Shown: piece after piece, positions 46,981 to 59,300 of the stretch
Layout of the letters: every line of letters begins with the position of its first letter
How positions within the stretch are numbered: position 1 is the first letter of the stretch
From: Gymnogyps californianus
Lineage: Eukaryota; Chordata; Aves; Accipitriformes; Cathartidae
DNA: 64,000 nt
NCBI RefSeq assembly: GCF_018139145.2
Contig: NC_059471.1
Coordinates: forward strand, 208,649,494-208,713,493
Direction: 5' to 3'
Notes under the pieces: generated by a model
Database searches by the model: none
Told to the model about the DNA's origin: nothing
Seen by the model: only the letters and a program-made list of their open reading frames with translations
Made by a program: the position numbers and the translations under genes

Positions 46981-48749
46981 ATTAATCCCAACAGCACATA
47001 GTGAATGACTGCAACTAACCAACCTGCCAGCTGGTATAAACATACCAAACAGGAAAAATGACCAAGTGGACACAGATTTGGGGCTACTTTGTCATGCCCA
47101 CTGGCTAACTTTTCAGTGTCTGGTACTCATATGTGTTCAGGGTGATCTTACCTTTTATAAATGAAGGATGGTCAACAGCTGTCAAGGCAATTTGCAGTTC
47201 TAAGCCTGTGACCAGGCTTAGTGGGAAATATGCCTTCAGCTCCTGCCCTTCCTCCAAAACAGCTGAGCTGTAGCAGAAACTGGCTTTACGGTGCTTGGCT
47301 ATGTCCTGGTGCAGGGGAAGGCACTGAGTTTTTGAGCCTAACCAAACATTTCCTTCCTACTCAGACTCAATAGCTTCAGCCAAGTGGAGCTGGGCTGGTC
47401 ACAGACTTCTACTGAAAGACCATGGACATCACTGCTTCTGGCTATTACCCACAATTCAACCCCCAAGACTGATTCTAATCTAGGATTCAAATCTCAAAAT
47501 AAAAATATATATTCAATTCACATAGAAATAACTTCTATTCAAACTATACCTACGGACCAATAATACATAGCTGCTTTCTTCTTCGGCTTATACAACAATT
47601 AAGTCTTCACTAATTGTCAAGGTCTTTGGGTTTAAAAAAAAAAAAAAAATCTCTTTTTCCCCTAAAATTGAGCTATAGGGTTGAATATTACAGAGTCTTG
47701 CTTTGGCTTGTCAAGATAATTTTGTGTTTAGCACATTAAAACTGGCTCTTTAACAACACTGGTTTCACCTAATTTTTTTCCCCACTATGCTATGTCATTG
47801 TCTATTAGAGATAATGAAGGAACAAATACAAATAAGCAGTCATTTAAAATAGTAATGGATAGTAATGCCTCTTTCAGCCAACCTCAGAACATCTGTCAGA
47901 ATTTCAATCAGATATTATAATAGAAAAATACGTATTGCTATGAGTGATAACACAGCAACTCACACTAACCGTATTTTTACTGTTGAAGGACAAACTCTTT
48001 GCTATGGTAAACTAACCCAATCTCATACCAATGATACAATTTGATGTGTTGATATGCTAAGTCTGACAATTCCTACATAAAATAAAGTTGAAGAGGAATA
48101 TATTTTTATTAAATGTGACAGATACAATGGTGTCAAGTAGCTCAGTGCAGAAAAACAAGACATTATCATAAAGTTTAGATGGACAACTGCATTAACATTC
48201 AAGTAAATTTGACTCACAGAGGCAACAGCTTTCTAATCTCTGCAGAACTGAAATGGTTTCTTATGGCTATCAGAAATATAAACTGCCATAACAGCCACAG
48301 TCTACCTGGACAAGAAGACTGTCAAAAAAGGTTGATATATGCTACTTCAAAACCCAAACAGCATTGTAGAGTGCATATTTCTACATATCTTTGCACTTGA
48401 TAGCTTTCTTCCAAAATATTCCCACATATTTGCATATATAGTAATTTGCATATCCTGTTTGCAATCTATGGCATTAAAGCAACCAGCTATGTACACGGGA
48501 CAGGATGCTTGGATCTCTGAACCCTGCTTCTACTCCAGAATTAGCACTCTAATTAGACAGGCTACAAAGAAGGAATTTAGAAACACGGCACAGCCATGTG
48601 TCTAGGAAAAGCAAAGCTTAACTAGGATTGAAACTGGCAAGGGACATCAAGGGCAACGAGACTAGCTTCTACACTAAATAAGCAAGAAAAAGTCTGGACA
48701 AGAAAAATATGGGCCCACTGCTAAACACGGTGGATGTAGCACACCCTGG
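46981..48749. other. Unannotated non-coding DNA
   Basis: No gene recognised. It includes a small perfect hairpin at 47201-47220 (arms TAAGCCTG and CAGGCTTA, loop TGAC) and an A run at 47634-47649. Confidence 0.55.
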
Positions 48750-49326
48750 CTACAAAGGTGGCCTACAGCATCTTGGGCTGCTTTAAAAGGAGCATAGCCA
48801 GTAGATCCAAGTGAGTACTTTTACCCAGTACTCATTAGACTGCGTTTAGCACACTGCATCCAGTACCGTGCCCCCGGTACAAGAAAAACAGTGACAAACT
48901 GCAGCAATTTCAGTAAAAGGCAACCAAGACAGTCAGAGGCTAGAGCAACTCCGTTGTGAGGAGAAGATGAGGGAAAGAGGTTTGTTCAGCCTGGAGAAGA
49001 CTACTTCAGGGGACTCTAACAGAAGCCTAACAGTACTTAAGAGGAAGTCATCAAGAAGACAGAGCCAGGTACTTCACAGCGGTGCCCAGTGGGAGGACAA
49101 GATACCACAGATATAAATTTAAACTGAATATAAGGAAAAACTTTTTTCACCATGAGGACTTTCAAGCATTGGAACGGGTTGCCCACAGACGTTATGCAGT
49201 CTCCATTCTTGGAGGCTTTCAAGACTAGATGGGATAAAGTCCTGAGCAACCTGGTCTGGTCCACTGACTTTGCTCTGAACAGGAGGTTGGACTAGATAAC
49301 CCATTACTAACCTCAATTATTCTGTG
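48750..49326 (+). mobile_element. CR1 LINE, 5'-truncated, with end of ORF2
   Basis: It begins with GGCCTACAGCATCTTGGGCTG, part of the late ORF2 coding region, followed by AGGAGCATAGCCAGTAGATC. It continues through TTGTTCAGCCTGGAGAAGAC, GGTGCCCAGTGGGAGGACAA, GGAAAAACTTTTTTCACCATG and GGTTGCCCACAG to GGAGGTTGGACTAGATAACC. The usual CCAGAGGTCCCTTCC segment near the 3' end is shortened and replaced by CATTACTAACCTC. ORF2 is broken by several stops and frameshifts. The old unnamed repeat begins within a few bases of its 3' end. Confidence 0.9.
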
Positions 49327-49329
49327 CCT

Positions 49330-49470
49330 GCAATTTAAATGTCTGCATTTGAGCTAGTTGTCTAAGATCCCATTATAGTCAGTGGAGATCTAGTCAATAC
49401 CATCAATGGAGTTTAGTCAATAATTCATATGACCAAATGTAGATGAATCACGTTACTTCATTAAATATAT
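49330..49470. repeat. Old degenerate interspersed repeat, copy 2 (unnamed)
   Basis: Contains TAGTCAGTGGAGATCTAGTC and TCAATGGAGTTTAG, then a CATATGACCAAATGTAGATG stretch. These align with the two end parts of 6190-6515, in the same order and orientation but without the 190-200 bp middle found there. It abuts the 3' end of the CR1 at 48750-49326. Confidence 0.5.
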
Positions 49471-49870
49471 TGATTAGCTCACTGTTGAGTAAAAGTTAAC
49501 CTTCATGAACTTGACCAGCTGCAGCTGTCCACATCATATACAGAGTCATATGAGCACCCCCCATTAGGTTTAAAATGCCAGTTTCCAAACACAACTCTTC
49601 CCACTCTAAAAAAAAACAAATTCTTTGAAGTGTCAGAACCCTGAAAGTACACACTTTGTTTCATCAGAAAAAGTCCAGCCAACTCCAGGAACAATTTTTG
49701 GTATGGATTTACTTAGAGGAATAAGGGAGCTAAAGTTCTGCCATTAGCAATGCCTGTTACAATGCATGCATTAAGGGTCACATTACAGGAAGATCAGATC
49801 AAAGAGCAGTCTCCCATCCCTTTCACCCCCACCTTTGACGTCCCCAACTATCAGTGACACTAGCTGGAAG
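49471..49870. other. Unannotated DNA
   Basis: Nothing recognised. Confidence 0.5.
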
Positions 49871-50423
49871 TGTCAGGGCCCTGAGTATACCAACAGGCTC
49901 CAGTTGCCCCGCCCAGTCTTAAACCATCTTTCTCTGTAAACCTCCTCTTCCCCTGCCCACAGATTTAGGTACTTGGGTTAAAGGTCTGCTCTGATACGGC
50001 ATAGCTGTGTAACCCTGGATGACATTTCTATAAAAAGAGCTAAGCTGTGGGAAAACTGCTGTGAGAAGCTCCAGCTGGGGCTTCTACCCATGTAGCCCCC
50101 ACCCATTGGCTTGGGTGCTGCATTGAAGCCTCTGCCCTGCTGTAGATATGTTGTGCTTTGGTGGTACCTTGTTGACGTTCATCCTGCCTTGCTGACTTGA
50201 CTTCTTGGCTCAACCTCAAAATCTGCCTTATGACTACAGACTTCACTGGCAATCACCAACCAGACTGATGGCTGAATTTTGTTACTGTCACCAAACCTGC
50301 TCTGCTTGTCCTGTTCCGGTACTGTGGGACTGCACGCCTCATCAATGAGGTCACTGTCTTGCTGTCACCCTCAGCTCCCTTGTTACAGAGCCCTGTCATG
50401 CTGACTGCTGACAGTAACCGACA
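49871..50423 (+). mobile_element. Possible old solo LTR or promoter-like block
   Basis: A GC-richer block with a plausible LTR layout. It starts TGTCAGGGCC and ends AACCGACA, giving TG...CA ends with 4-bp inverted termini TGTC/GACA. A GC box CCCCGCCC lies at 49907-49914 and a TATAAAAA box at 50029-50036. Downstream is a pyrimidine-rich, CTTGACTT-repeating part around 50190-50215. The flanking pentamers GGAAG and GCAAA do not match, and the ends are my guess. It does not resemble the LTR family elsewhere in the window. An unrelated old repeat or a real promoter of a non-coding RNA is equally possible. Confidence 0.25.
50029..50036 (+). promoter_or_regulatory. TATA-box-like element
   Basis: TATAAAAA in TTCTATAAAAAGAGC, about 115 bases after a GC box (CCCCGCCC). 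The spacing is unusually long for a core promoter, and there is no supporting transcript. Confidence 0.25.
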
Positions 50424-53400
50424 GCAAAGGATTCGGTAGCATCACCACTAATACAAATGGAAGCATCAATGATAAATGTATATCAGCACTGACTCAGACT
50501 CTTGGACATCTTGTTGATCTATTCAGATTCAGCAATATATGGAGCCATAGGTCAATGGCTACTTCAAAATTTATGTGTTCAGAATGCTCTTGAATAGTAC
50601 TATTGCTTCAAGATGCCACTCCTCCAAATTCTGGGGTTTTTTTCTCCTCCTTGCAATAATATGCATAGACTAAAAACATTTTAAATGTATTTGCTTATAT
50701 GAAACATGCTGTGATGTCTTCAAATATAACTCCCCCTCTTCCCAAATAAAGTAAAAATCTAATCACACATTTAGGAAAGTTTGAGACAAGATCCAAAAAG
50801 TACTGAGCAATCATCCAAAAGTGCCTATGATGTACCTTCATTTTTTTACTTTAGCAATTATGGGTATGTGGCTAAGGTTTTTAATCATAAACAAATTATA
50901 TATTTTTAAAAGTTTTCCATCTATGCACTAAATCGTTGCACACAAACAGAGCAGTACCATGAAAAACCAGCATGTATCACTTCAAGTGATTGTATCACAT
51001 TAGTCACCTTCCTAAAAGATTTCATTCATCATAATGGTCTTTACTCAGGAAGAATGAAATTTATCACCTACATTCCTAATAAGCTTTCTCTTTCTTTTTT
51101 AATAGCTCAGTCAAGCAGACTGAGCTCCTTATAGGATAAGTAACTCCTTCAAAGGAGTGAAACATAGCAGCACCCTACCTATAAGTAGAAGGCTGAAGTA
51201 GATCAGATTACTCATGAGAAAGTTTTTTACTTGCAAGACTAAGGCTTGAACTGTTGGTTTCCAAAATTTCCTGAAAATTGTTGTAATTTTGGAAATGTAA
51301 CGTTCAGGGTTCTAGTGCCATACCTTTGAACATATCTGGAAGTATCTACTAACAAGAACCAAATTTTCTCACTTACCTAATCAGTTTAGAGGATGAAGCT
51401 CTGAAATCCTAAATGCCACTATGAAAGTATATCCCCGGAGACAGAATGCAAGCACTTAAACCAGTATTTAGTTCTGCTTCTGTTAGTTCTCAAGGCTGAC
51501 TTGTTTCAGTCACATCCTGTCAGACAAAACTATCTAAAACCAAGAAACATATTTCTACCGATTTGAACAGTCGCTACATGATGCTGAATGACCAATGATA
51601 GCCTCTCTGAAATCAGAGTCATTTCCAGCAACACCTGAGAAGTAAATCAAGGAAAATTACATTTATATTACCTATTTGATTAATTTTGAGACTCTTTTCT
51701 TCTAAAAGACATCACTGAGACTTTCAAAATTTACTTCAGCTGCCTCTCAAATAGACATGCGGAATACATTTTTAAGAACCTGAGGAGCTTCAGCTGCATG
51801 ACAAAAGATACATTCTGGTAGTGATGTCTACAAATGTCCTGCTCTTTTGCCACAGTTAGCTGACTAACAGAGTTTATCTTACAGTATTTTGTAATTATCC
51901 TTTTTTTTTCTGGTTTAGAGCTTTGATGTCTCCAAAAGGGACTCAGATCAGTAGAAGCCAGCAATAGAAATTCCTGATCAGTCAGAACTAGGTGAAGAAA
52001 ATACATGATGCTTGAGGTCACAGAAATCTAATCCACTATCACTCTTAATTAGGTAACACCATCCTATTTATTTTTACTAATAATCTGTCTATGGAAGTTC
52101 TATCACTTGTAGTCATACAAGGAATCTCCACAATCAATCATATTACTCATATCTCAACCATATTACGGATATCACACTCTCAAACGTCTTGCTAAACCAA
52201 AATCCTCCCTAACTCCTTCCCTTATCTCACCTTCCAAGTTACTTCAACAGGCTCGTTAGGACTGTGCTGACAGATAACTGTCACAGGAGCAGGTGCTGTG
52301 GGGCTCCTGCAGGGCAAAATGCATCGCCTTCTCATGGGCCAACAAATGGAGAAGAAATTACTTGCTCTGTGCCTTCCTTTTCCTTTCTTACAGATCTCAT
52401 AATAACTTAAACACATCTGTCTAGTTTAGAAGCTGTTGGTGCCATGACTTTTCCACCTGTAATGAAGTCAGAAGGCCACTGCAAAAGTTAAGTAAAGACA
52501 CTGTTTTCCTGGTGAACACCCTCCTTATAGCACTTACAGACTGACGTTTCCCTTTTAGTAGCTTCTTGGGGGAAGGAGGAGTTTTAAAAACTGGATAGTG
52601 TGAGGAAAGGTTGTCCTCAAGGATTGATTGCAGGAACTTCGTAACCTATAAATTCCATGGACCCCAGGGAAAAAGCCTGATTAACTGAATTGATCAATTT
52701 GTGACTGATCATTGAAATCCACTCCTGTCACTGACAATCTGCATGTCTTTCTATCTTTCTCTTTGTAGATCATGCATAATTCAAACATACATTGCTTTCA
52801 CTTTCCTCACTTGAAATTATATTAGAGTGCTCATTTGGGTCTGAATCAAAACCTTATAAAAATGGACCTCCTGTATTCTTTCCTTCTACGCACTGCAAGG
52901 TCTTACTTGATTTTATTCTGCTCATATATAGATAAAGCCTTCAACATTAAGCATCCAAGCATTTAATAAATCAGACTCCTGGCCTTTTTCACTGAACAAG
53001 GAAACAATTTCACCAAAATTAAAAAGAACTAGCAATAAGATAAGGTAACGATTTAGAGTCTTCATTGGGAACTAAACGGCTTACAAAACGTACATATAAA
53101 TCTTTGAATGAATCATTTGCAATGAATCTTTGCACTCCCCTACATTTACCCCATCAAATACAAGAGTCCGTAATGTATTCTAACCACCATAAAATCCAAC
53201 CTTTAAAAGAGAATATGCAAAAATACACACCATCAGCAGATACATAAGGAAGTGATATACAGTATGAATCTATGCATTTGAATCTCTGTATACGTCCATT
53301 ATTTTTTATGATGCTAAGAACAGATGGCATAGAGACTGAAGCCCCAAACTAAATCATGACACAGATAATTTAAGAGTCCTTCTTTTTAATACTTTCATAG

Positions 53401-55785
53401 AAATAATTCCATCTACCGTATTCTACCATGCTGAAGCACTGGCTGCAGGTTTGGTACATTCAGGAGACAAAAAGAATGTAACTGCAAGGCAATACACTTA
53501 TGTTAACAACTGATCTTATTACTTTTTATTACACTAACTTGCAAATAATCATCTTTCTGTCAGCACCTTCTTCTTTCCACTTGTCTAGTTTCATTTCTCT
53601 TAATGTTTTAAAAAATGGATCTTACTTTTTGGTAATTAAATAAAATGAGATGTTCTCATGTTTAGCTTTACTATCAAGTGGAAAACAGGCAATAAGAATA
53701 GCTGCTTTAGAATGGCTGAAAATAAAAGTTGGAGAGAAGAGAATGATATAGCAGTAGTAGTGTTTTGGACACAAAATTCAAGATGTATCTCTTCTCAGAC
53801 AGATTCAGTGCAACAGACTTGAAGTCAAGTGCAGAGAAATAAGTGATGCCAAGGAAACAGCAGATGAGATCTGTCAACGGAAATAAATCTTTTTATCTGA
53901 ACAGAAACTGTACATGAAAGGTATGTTCAAAAATGTGAAAGGCCTTAGAAGGCGTACCAGGGAAATGACTAGTTTCTAACAACTAGTACCTGACCCTACT
54001 TTATCAGCAAGTACATATTTTGTATTTAGAAATTCAAAGTATGACCTTCTTAAAACAGTGTCAGTCTACTGGCATTCCTTTTCCTTTTTATTGAAGGAGT
54101 TGCGTAAGATTCTAATGCATGAAGAGAAGAACCTGTGCAGAGGAAACTGATGTGCCATTGCAAGGACACCTTGATCTCTCCTCTTTTCTATTACAGGCAT
54201 ATAAAGTTTAGCACTGAAAGGAATTAAATGCTTTTCAATGCATTTTTCAGTGATTCCTCACAGACAATGAAGCCACTTTTTATACAATGTATGTAAGCAA
54301 TAGGAAACTAATTAAAAGGGATATTAATACCCTGCAATACACACAGAATTAATCCAAGTCATAAGGACAGAACTAATCAATTGGAATAAAGCAAACTGAG
54401 GGAAAAAGTCATCCAAGTGTTGCAATCACTATCATAGCTTCAGAGTTCAGAAAGAAAATTAGCATAAATTTTCCTAGACATGCTCTAAAAATTATATCCT
54501 GCATGCTGATGAAGACCCAAACATTTCACTCCGATTCCTGTTATAAGAGCAATAATTATTTGCTATTGATTATGAATAACACAGCAAATATAGTAGCAAA
54601 TAAATATTTGCTACCGATTATAATATCTGCTCTAGTAGAATTTCACTCTAGTGATGATACATCAATTCTGATGTCATATCCCTGGATTTAAAAAGCAAAT
54701 GACTACTTATTTTTTAATAGCAAGTTTAGATCAAAAAATACAGACTATGTGCTTGTAGAAAATTATTAATTATATATGGACAAGTCATCCAAACAAAACA
54801 TTATTTAAGAGCATGAAACTCCTCATAAATCCTATTAGAACATAGGGATTACCTGTTTTCACATACATGGAGGTTCAGAAAATAGATCATTACTGAATAA
54901 ATTTTCATTTCAGCATACCTCAAAGGTCTGTAAGTTACAAGGTGTTTTTAAGGCCTCATATTTTACAATATGCATATACTATTTCAAGATGCAACAATAC
55001 AAGTTCTGCAACTGGAAAATCAGTTACTAACTAATGAAGTTACCTAATTAACCCTGCATTTCTTTCTCCCTCACTGCCTTGGAGCAAAAAAAGACAATTA
55101 AAAAATGAAAATCTTCAATGTAAAAGATGACAAGAGGAAGGATTCCCATGGTTAAAAGAAAATAGCATAGGTTCAAATATAAACAACAACTCTTTCAGCA
55201 CGTATGGAGAGGAGGTTGATTTAGGAGGAGGAGAAAGTAGAAAGTGGCATTTAGGTGAACTGATTTGATTATAAATATTCCAGACATACAGATCAGGTGC
55301 AAAATTCAACTCCTGGAACATTGTGTGAAATTTTAGCTTGGATTCTGTTCTAACCCTTCCTTCCCTCTAAAACGGTATCTATACCTTTTACTGTTAAACC
55401 TGTTAATATAACTTGGAGAAGTCAACATACACCTGCCATGGAGAAGATCTGCTAGAACATATATTTTGTAGAGATATCACAGTAGTTGGAAATCTGCACT
55501 TTATACCTTTGGCTACAATCATTGTCTTTCTTTGTGAAGTCCACTGATATACAGTGACTAATGGCCAGTTTAAAGTTAGTACTCCTTGGAGTGGACTGAT
55601 CAGGGTTTCCTCTGGACCCCATCACCTTCAAAAACATTTATAAGTTAATAATTGTGTTTACAGCAAAGTGCTTCACTGCATCCTTCCAGCATGGTGCTGT
55701 AAGACACAATGCAGGTGTGTTCTGTGCCCTTGACTATGGCATGAGAACTGGGGGAGGCATGGGGCAAAAGGCATGCTTGAATACT
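50424..55785. other. Unannotated AT-rich DNA
   Basis: No gene or transposon recognised in five kilobases. Frames at 51731-52021 (-), 53065-53247 (+) and 55115-55321 (-) have no known motif. Confidence 0.55.
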
Positions 55786-55864
55786 TGCAACATCCTGGGT
55801 TGTATTAGTTAAGAGCATAGCTAGCAGGTCAAGGGGGGCGATTATTCCCCTGTACTCAGTACTG

Positions 55865-56065
55865 GTGGGAGAGTGCTGTGTCCAGTTCTGGGCTCCCCAG
55901 TACAACAGACATATGGAAATACTGGAGCGAGTCCAGCAAAGGGTCATGAAGATGATTAAGGGACTGGAACATCACCCATCCAAGGAGAAGCTGAGAGCTG
56001 GAACTGGAGAAAAGGAGCCTGGAGAAAAGAAGGCTCAGGGAGGTCTTTTCAATGTGTATAAATAG
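55865..56065 (+). pseudogene. CR1 ORF2 (reverse transcriptase C-terminal tail) remnant
   Basis: The frame encodes CVQFWAPQYNRHMEILERVQ, then RVMKMIKGLEHHPSKEKL and a lysine-rich part ending GGLFNVYK. This is the readable end of the CR1 ORF2 protein, just downstream of the reverse transcriptase domain. The catalytic domains are absent. The insertion within the KEKLR...GEKEPGEKKA part breaks the normal spacing. It is a relic and not an expressed gene. Confidence 0.85.
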
Positions 56066-56190
56066 CTGATGGGAGAGTGAAAAGAAGATGAAGCCAGAGT
56101 CTTCTCAGTGGTATCCAATGAATGGACAAAAATTCAAATGGGCATAAATTCAAATACCAGACATTCCATTTAAACATTAGAAAACACTTT

Positions 56191-56211
56191 AAAAAAAAAA
56201 AAAAAAAAAAA
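56191..56211 (+). repeat. A21 homopolymer inside CR1
   Basis: Twenty-one consecutive A residues internal to the CR1 3' region, not at its end. It is therefore an internal expansion and not a retroposition tail. Confidence 0.9.
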
Positions 56212-56360
56212 CAACAATGAAGGTAGTCAAAGGTTGCCTAAGGAGGTTGTAGAGTCTCAATCTTTGGAAACATTCAAAACCTGACTAGCCCTGAGAAACC
56301 TGCTCCAATTGATCCTGCTTTGGGCAGGGAGTTGGTCTAGACAATCTATTCTGTGATTCG

Positions 56361-59300
56361 CAGGTGGAGGGAGCTTCACCCTGCCCAATACAGCTACTAA
56401 AGACAGTTACAACATCAAATGTATCTTCACTTCATCATGGAAAGACAACCAGGAGCAAACTCAAATGTGCCCAAGGAAACCACCAGGGAAAGTGCATCAT
56501 GCCTCAGACCAACACTGGAACAAGCCAATTCACCGTATAGATATGTGTTAAAGCTGAGCCATTCTTGATTCCAGTTACCAATAGCATATACAAGGAGGGG
56601 GAAGGAAGAGCATGAATTTCACTGAAGCCTCCAATTATGACTAACTAATTATAACACATCATGGATTCAAACAAAAGTTCCTTTAGCTACACTGTGCATT
56701 ACATCTCATGAAAAAGCATTGACCATATCTGTCATTTTAAGGATGACAGAGCACTAACACAATCCTTACAGGTTTGGAGAAAAAGCAGCACAGCTGAAGT
56801 ATTTAAAAGTATGTCAAATCAAATGAGAGATTATGTTTTGATCAGGAGATCCTTCTGCTGATAGGTGATACAGAAGAAAAAGGGCAGCGCTCTTTCTCTT
56901 TAGAGGTCTGGGATAATAGTGTAATTGAGTCCCAGCTATACTGGGCACACGACTTTAAAAATTCACTATGCAGCACAATACAAGTGTTCTTGGCTCAGAC
57001 ATGATTCAGGACAAAACAGAAGCGCACTGTAGGTCAGCACAAAGGTGTATGTACAGAAGCCTGCAAAAGAGGTAGTTCTGTTTTACTTGTTCTGTAGTGA
57101 GTACAAAGCCTACACTTTCACAGTCTTACAAAGGTCAGTCGTATCGTGACATCAACCTTAAGCCACCTTAAGTAGATTCAAAACTCAATTTCTTTTTTAA
57201 AAAAAAATCTAAACCAAAACTTTGTTTTCTTCAGCATTCTTGCCTTTCTATAGTTAAAAATTAAACATTACAAAAATGCAAATACTTTTAGAGATAGTGC
57301 TGGAACTTCAATCCAATGTCCAGTTCTGACTGTAAAAGAAAAGTGGAAAACAACTCTATTACGAGACACTAAAAACACTAGCCAGAAAGTAGAGCATGTT
57401 GAAACTTTACTGTTCTAGCCAATTTTCAGTGTAAAATAGACTTTTGATCAAACAAAATATTTAGTGCATATTTCAATACAAACACATTTAAGAAATATCA
57501 AGTATTTCAAATATTCCTTTTTTTTTCCCTACTGTAATTCAAAAGCAAGAAGAGAGCATCTGAAGTTGGGTATGTGCTCAGGTTCGTTTTTATGTAATAT
57601 GTCAGAGTTCAATGTTTCAGTGAAAATTCCAGTTGAATTTCTGTGGGAAAACAATATTTATATAGAAATTTAAGGGTTGGTGTGTTGGTTTGGGCAAGGA
57701 GTGGGGAAGGTGGGGAATAGGAACAGGTGTATCTGACAGCTTTTCCAGACAGTAAAGGACTTAGCATCATGCTCTAAATGTACAAAACGATAGTTACTAA
57801 CTAGTATCTTGAAGACAGTAGTTATGAAAGTTTGTCAGCATTCAGAAAGAAATATGTATCTTTATGTTTTCTTCTTATATAAAAGAGAAGACACAAAACT
57901 TAAGATCAGTTACAAAATGGACACTTCAAAAAAATTCAGAGACTTGTATTGACAACTACTGATGAGGATCAGAGTTATGTCATCATCTTCAACATACTCC
58001 TGTATTTGCAAACGTGTGCAATTATGAGAATGCCATTGTAAAACAAAACAAACAAAAAAATCACAATGATACACTCCTTATGGATAGGTCAGGAAAATGT
58101 TCAGAAATCTCAAAAAATGTTTGAAATACTATAAATACATCTGCAGGTTTTAGTCCAATTATTCAGGTAACTGCTAGGACACAAAATCTCCTCAAAAAAG
58201 TAGCTACGTTCATTAAAGTAATATATCTAAGGACAAGATTTCTTATGCTCAATTTCTAATCTCTGTACATGACAACTGGACCGTTTCCAATGTGAAGGCT
58301 GTTTCCTAAGGAAGAAAAAAATAAAAAAAAAAACCCAAAAGATTACTAACCTAGAAATACTAAAAACAGAAGACCACCATATGGTCTTTCAAGTCTTGTC
58401 CTTAGAAGCCTAGGTTATCTCACTGTCTGAGTAATTTCATTAACCTCCAAAACACAGATGGAAAACTAATATACCTCATCATTCCTCTCAGTGAGCGTTC
58501 TGGTCTGATACAGCCTACTGGCTGTTCAGTTTTATTTCTAGTGACTGCAAAAATATCTGTTTTTTATTTTTCCCGTGACTCGACAGCATTTTGTACAAAA
58601 TTCAGTCAGAACAGTTTAGAGGCAGCTAATCCCCCTCTTCAGCATCAGTCCATGACCTCCTGCTTCAAATGCTGCTAGACAGCATCTCAAACAGCTTACT
58701 GGCATGAATCTAATCTCCTTTCCACAACTATATAATGGCTTAGGTTCCCCTCAATACCCATCCTTACTCTTAGTACTACTGGAGAAATCAATTTAATACA
58801 TAAATAATATTAAATCTAAAGCCAAGTTTGTTCTCATTCTGGTCCAGTGAACCATATGCATTTCAGAAATATTAAAAATAATTACTGGCCATTGTCACTT
58901 TAAATGACACATTCTTTCCATTACTCAGGGAGAAGTACTATTGTGTAGCATACAAAACAGAAATCAGGAAAAGTGCCCCATCTTGCTCACTTCTTCTCTT
59001 TCTTTACATCTTAAGGTTTAATTAATTATTTTTACTGCTGGTCACACTTCATGCAAGCAGTTAAAATTAATTGCAAAATGCCTTTGATTACACTAGTGCA
59101 ATCCCATTAAGTTTAAAATCACCACACAGCAGTGGCAAGCAAGTGATTTTTAGACCTGCTTTGTGCAACATGTTGACCTTTCTTTACTAACGTACTGTCA
59201 TGGTGTGGCGAACATTAGCCTTCTGGTCAGCAGAAGCATGACATGAAATTTTAAACGTATGCAGTAATTGGAACTTATTAACTGCTGTAACAACATGAAC

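Larger units (their letters stand above)
55786..56360 (+). mobile_element. CR1 LINE, 5'-truncated, with end of ORF2 and poly-A expansion
   Basis: Late ORF2 sequence is clear: TCCAGTTCTGGGCTCCCCAG, then AGTCCAGCAAAGGGTCATG and AGGGACTGGAACATC. It continues through AGAAGGCTCAGGGAGGTC and TCAATGTGTATAAATAGCTG into the 3' UTR with ATTAGAAAACACTTT. There follow 21 A (56191-56211) where the family normally has a short T run. It ends GTTGGTCTAGACAATC then TATTCTGTGATTCG, having lost the segment that normally reads CCAGAGGTCCCTTCC. A small duplication of TGGAGAAAAGGAGCCTGGAG type lies near 56000-56030. Confidence 0.92.
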
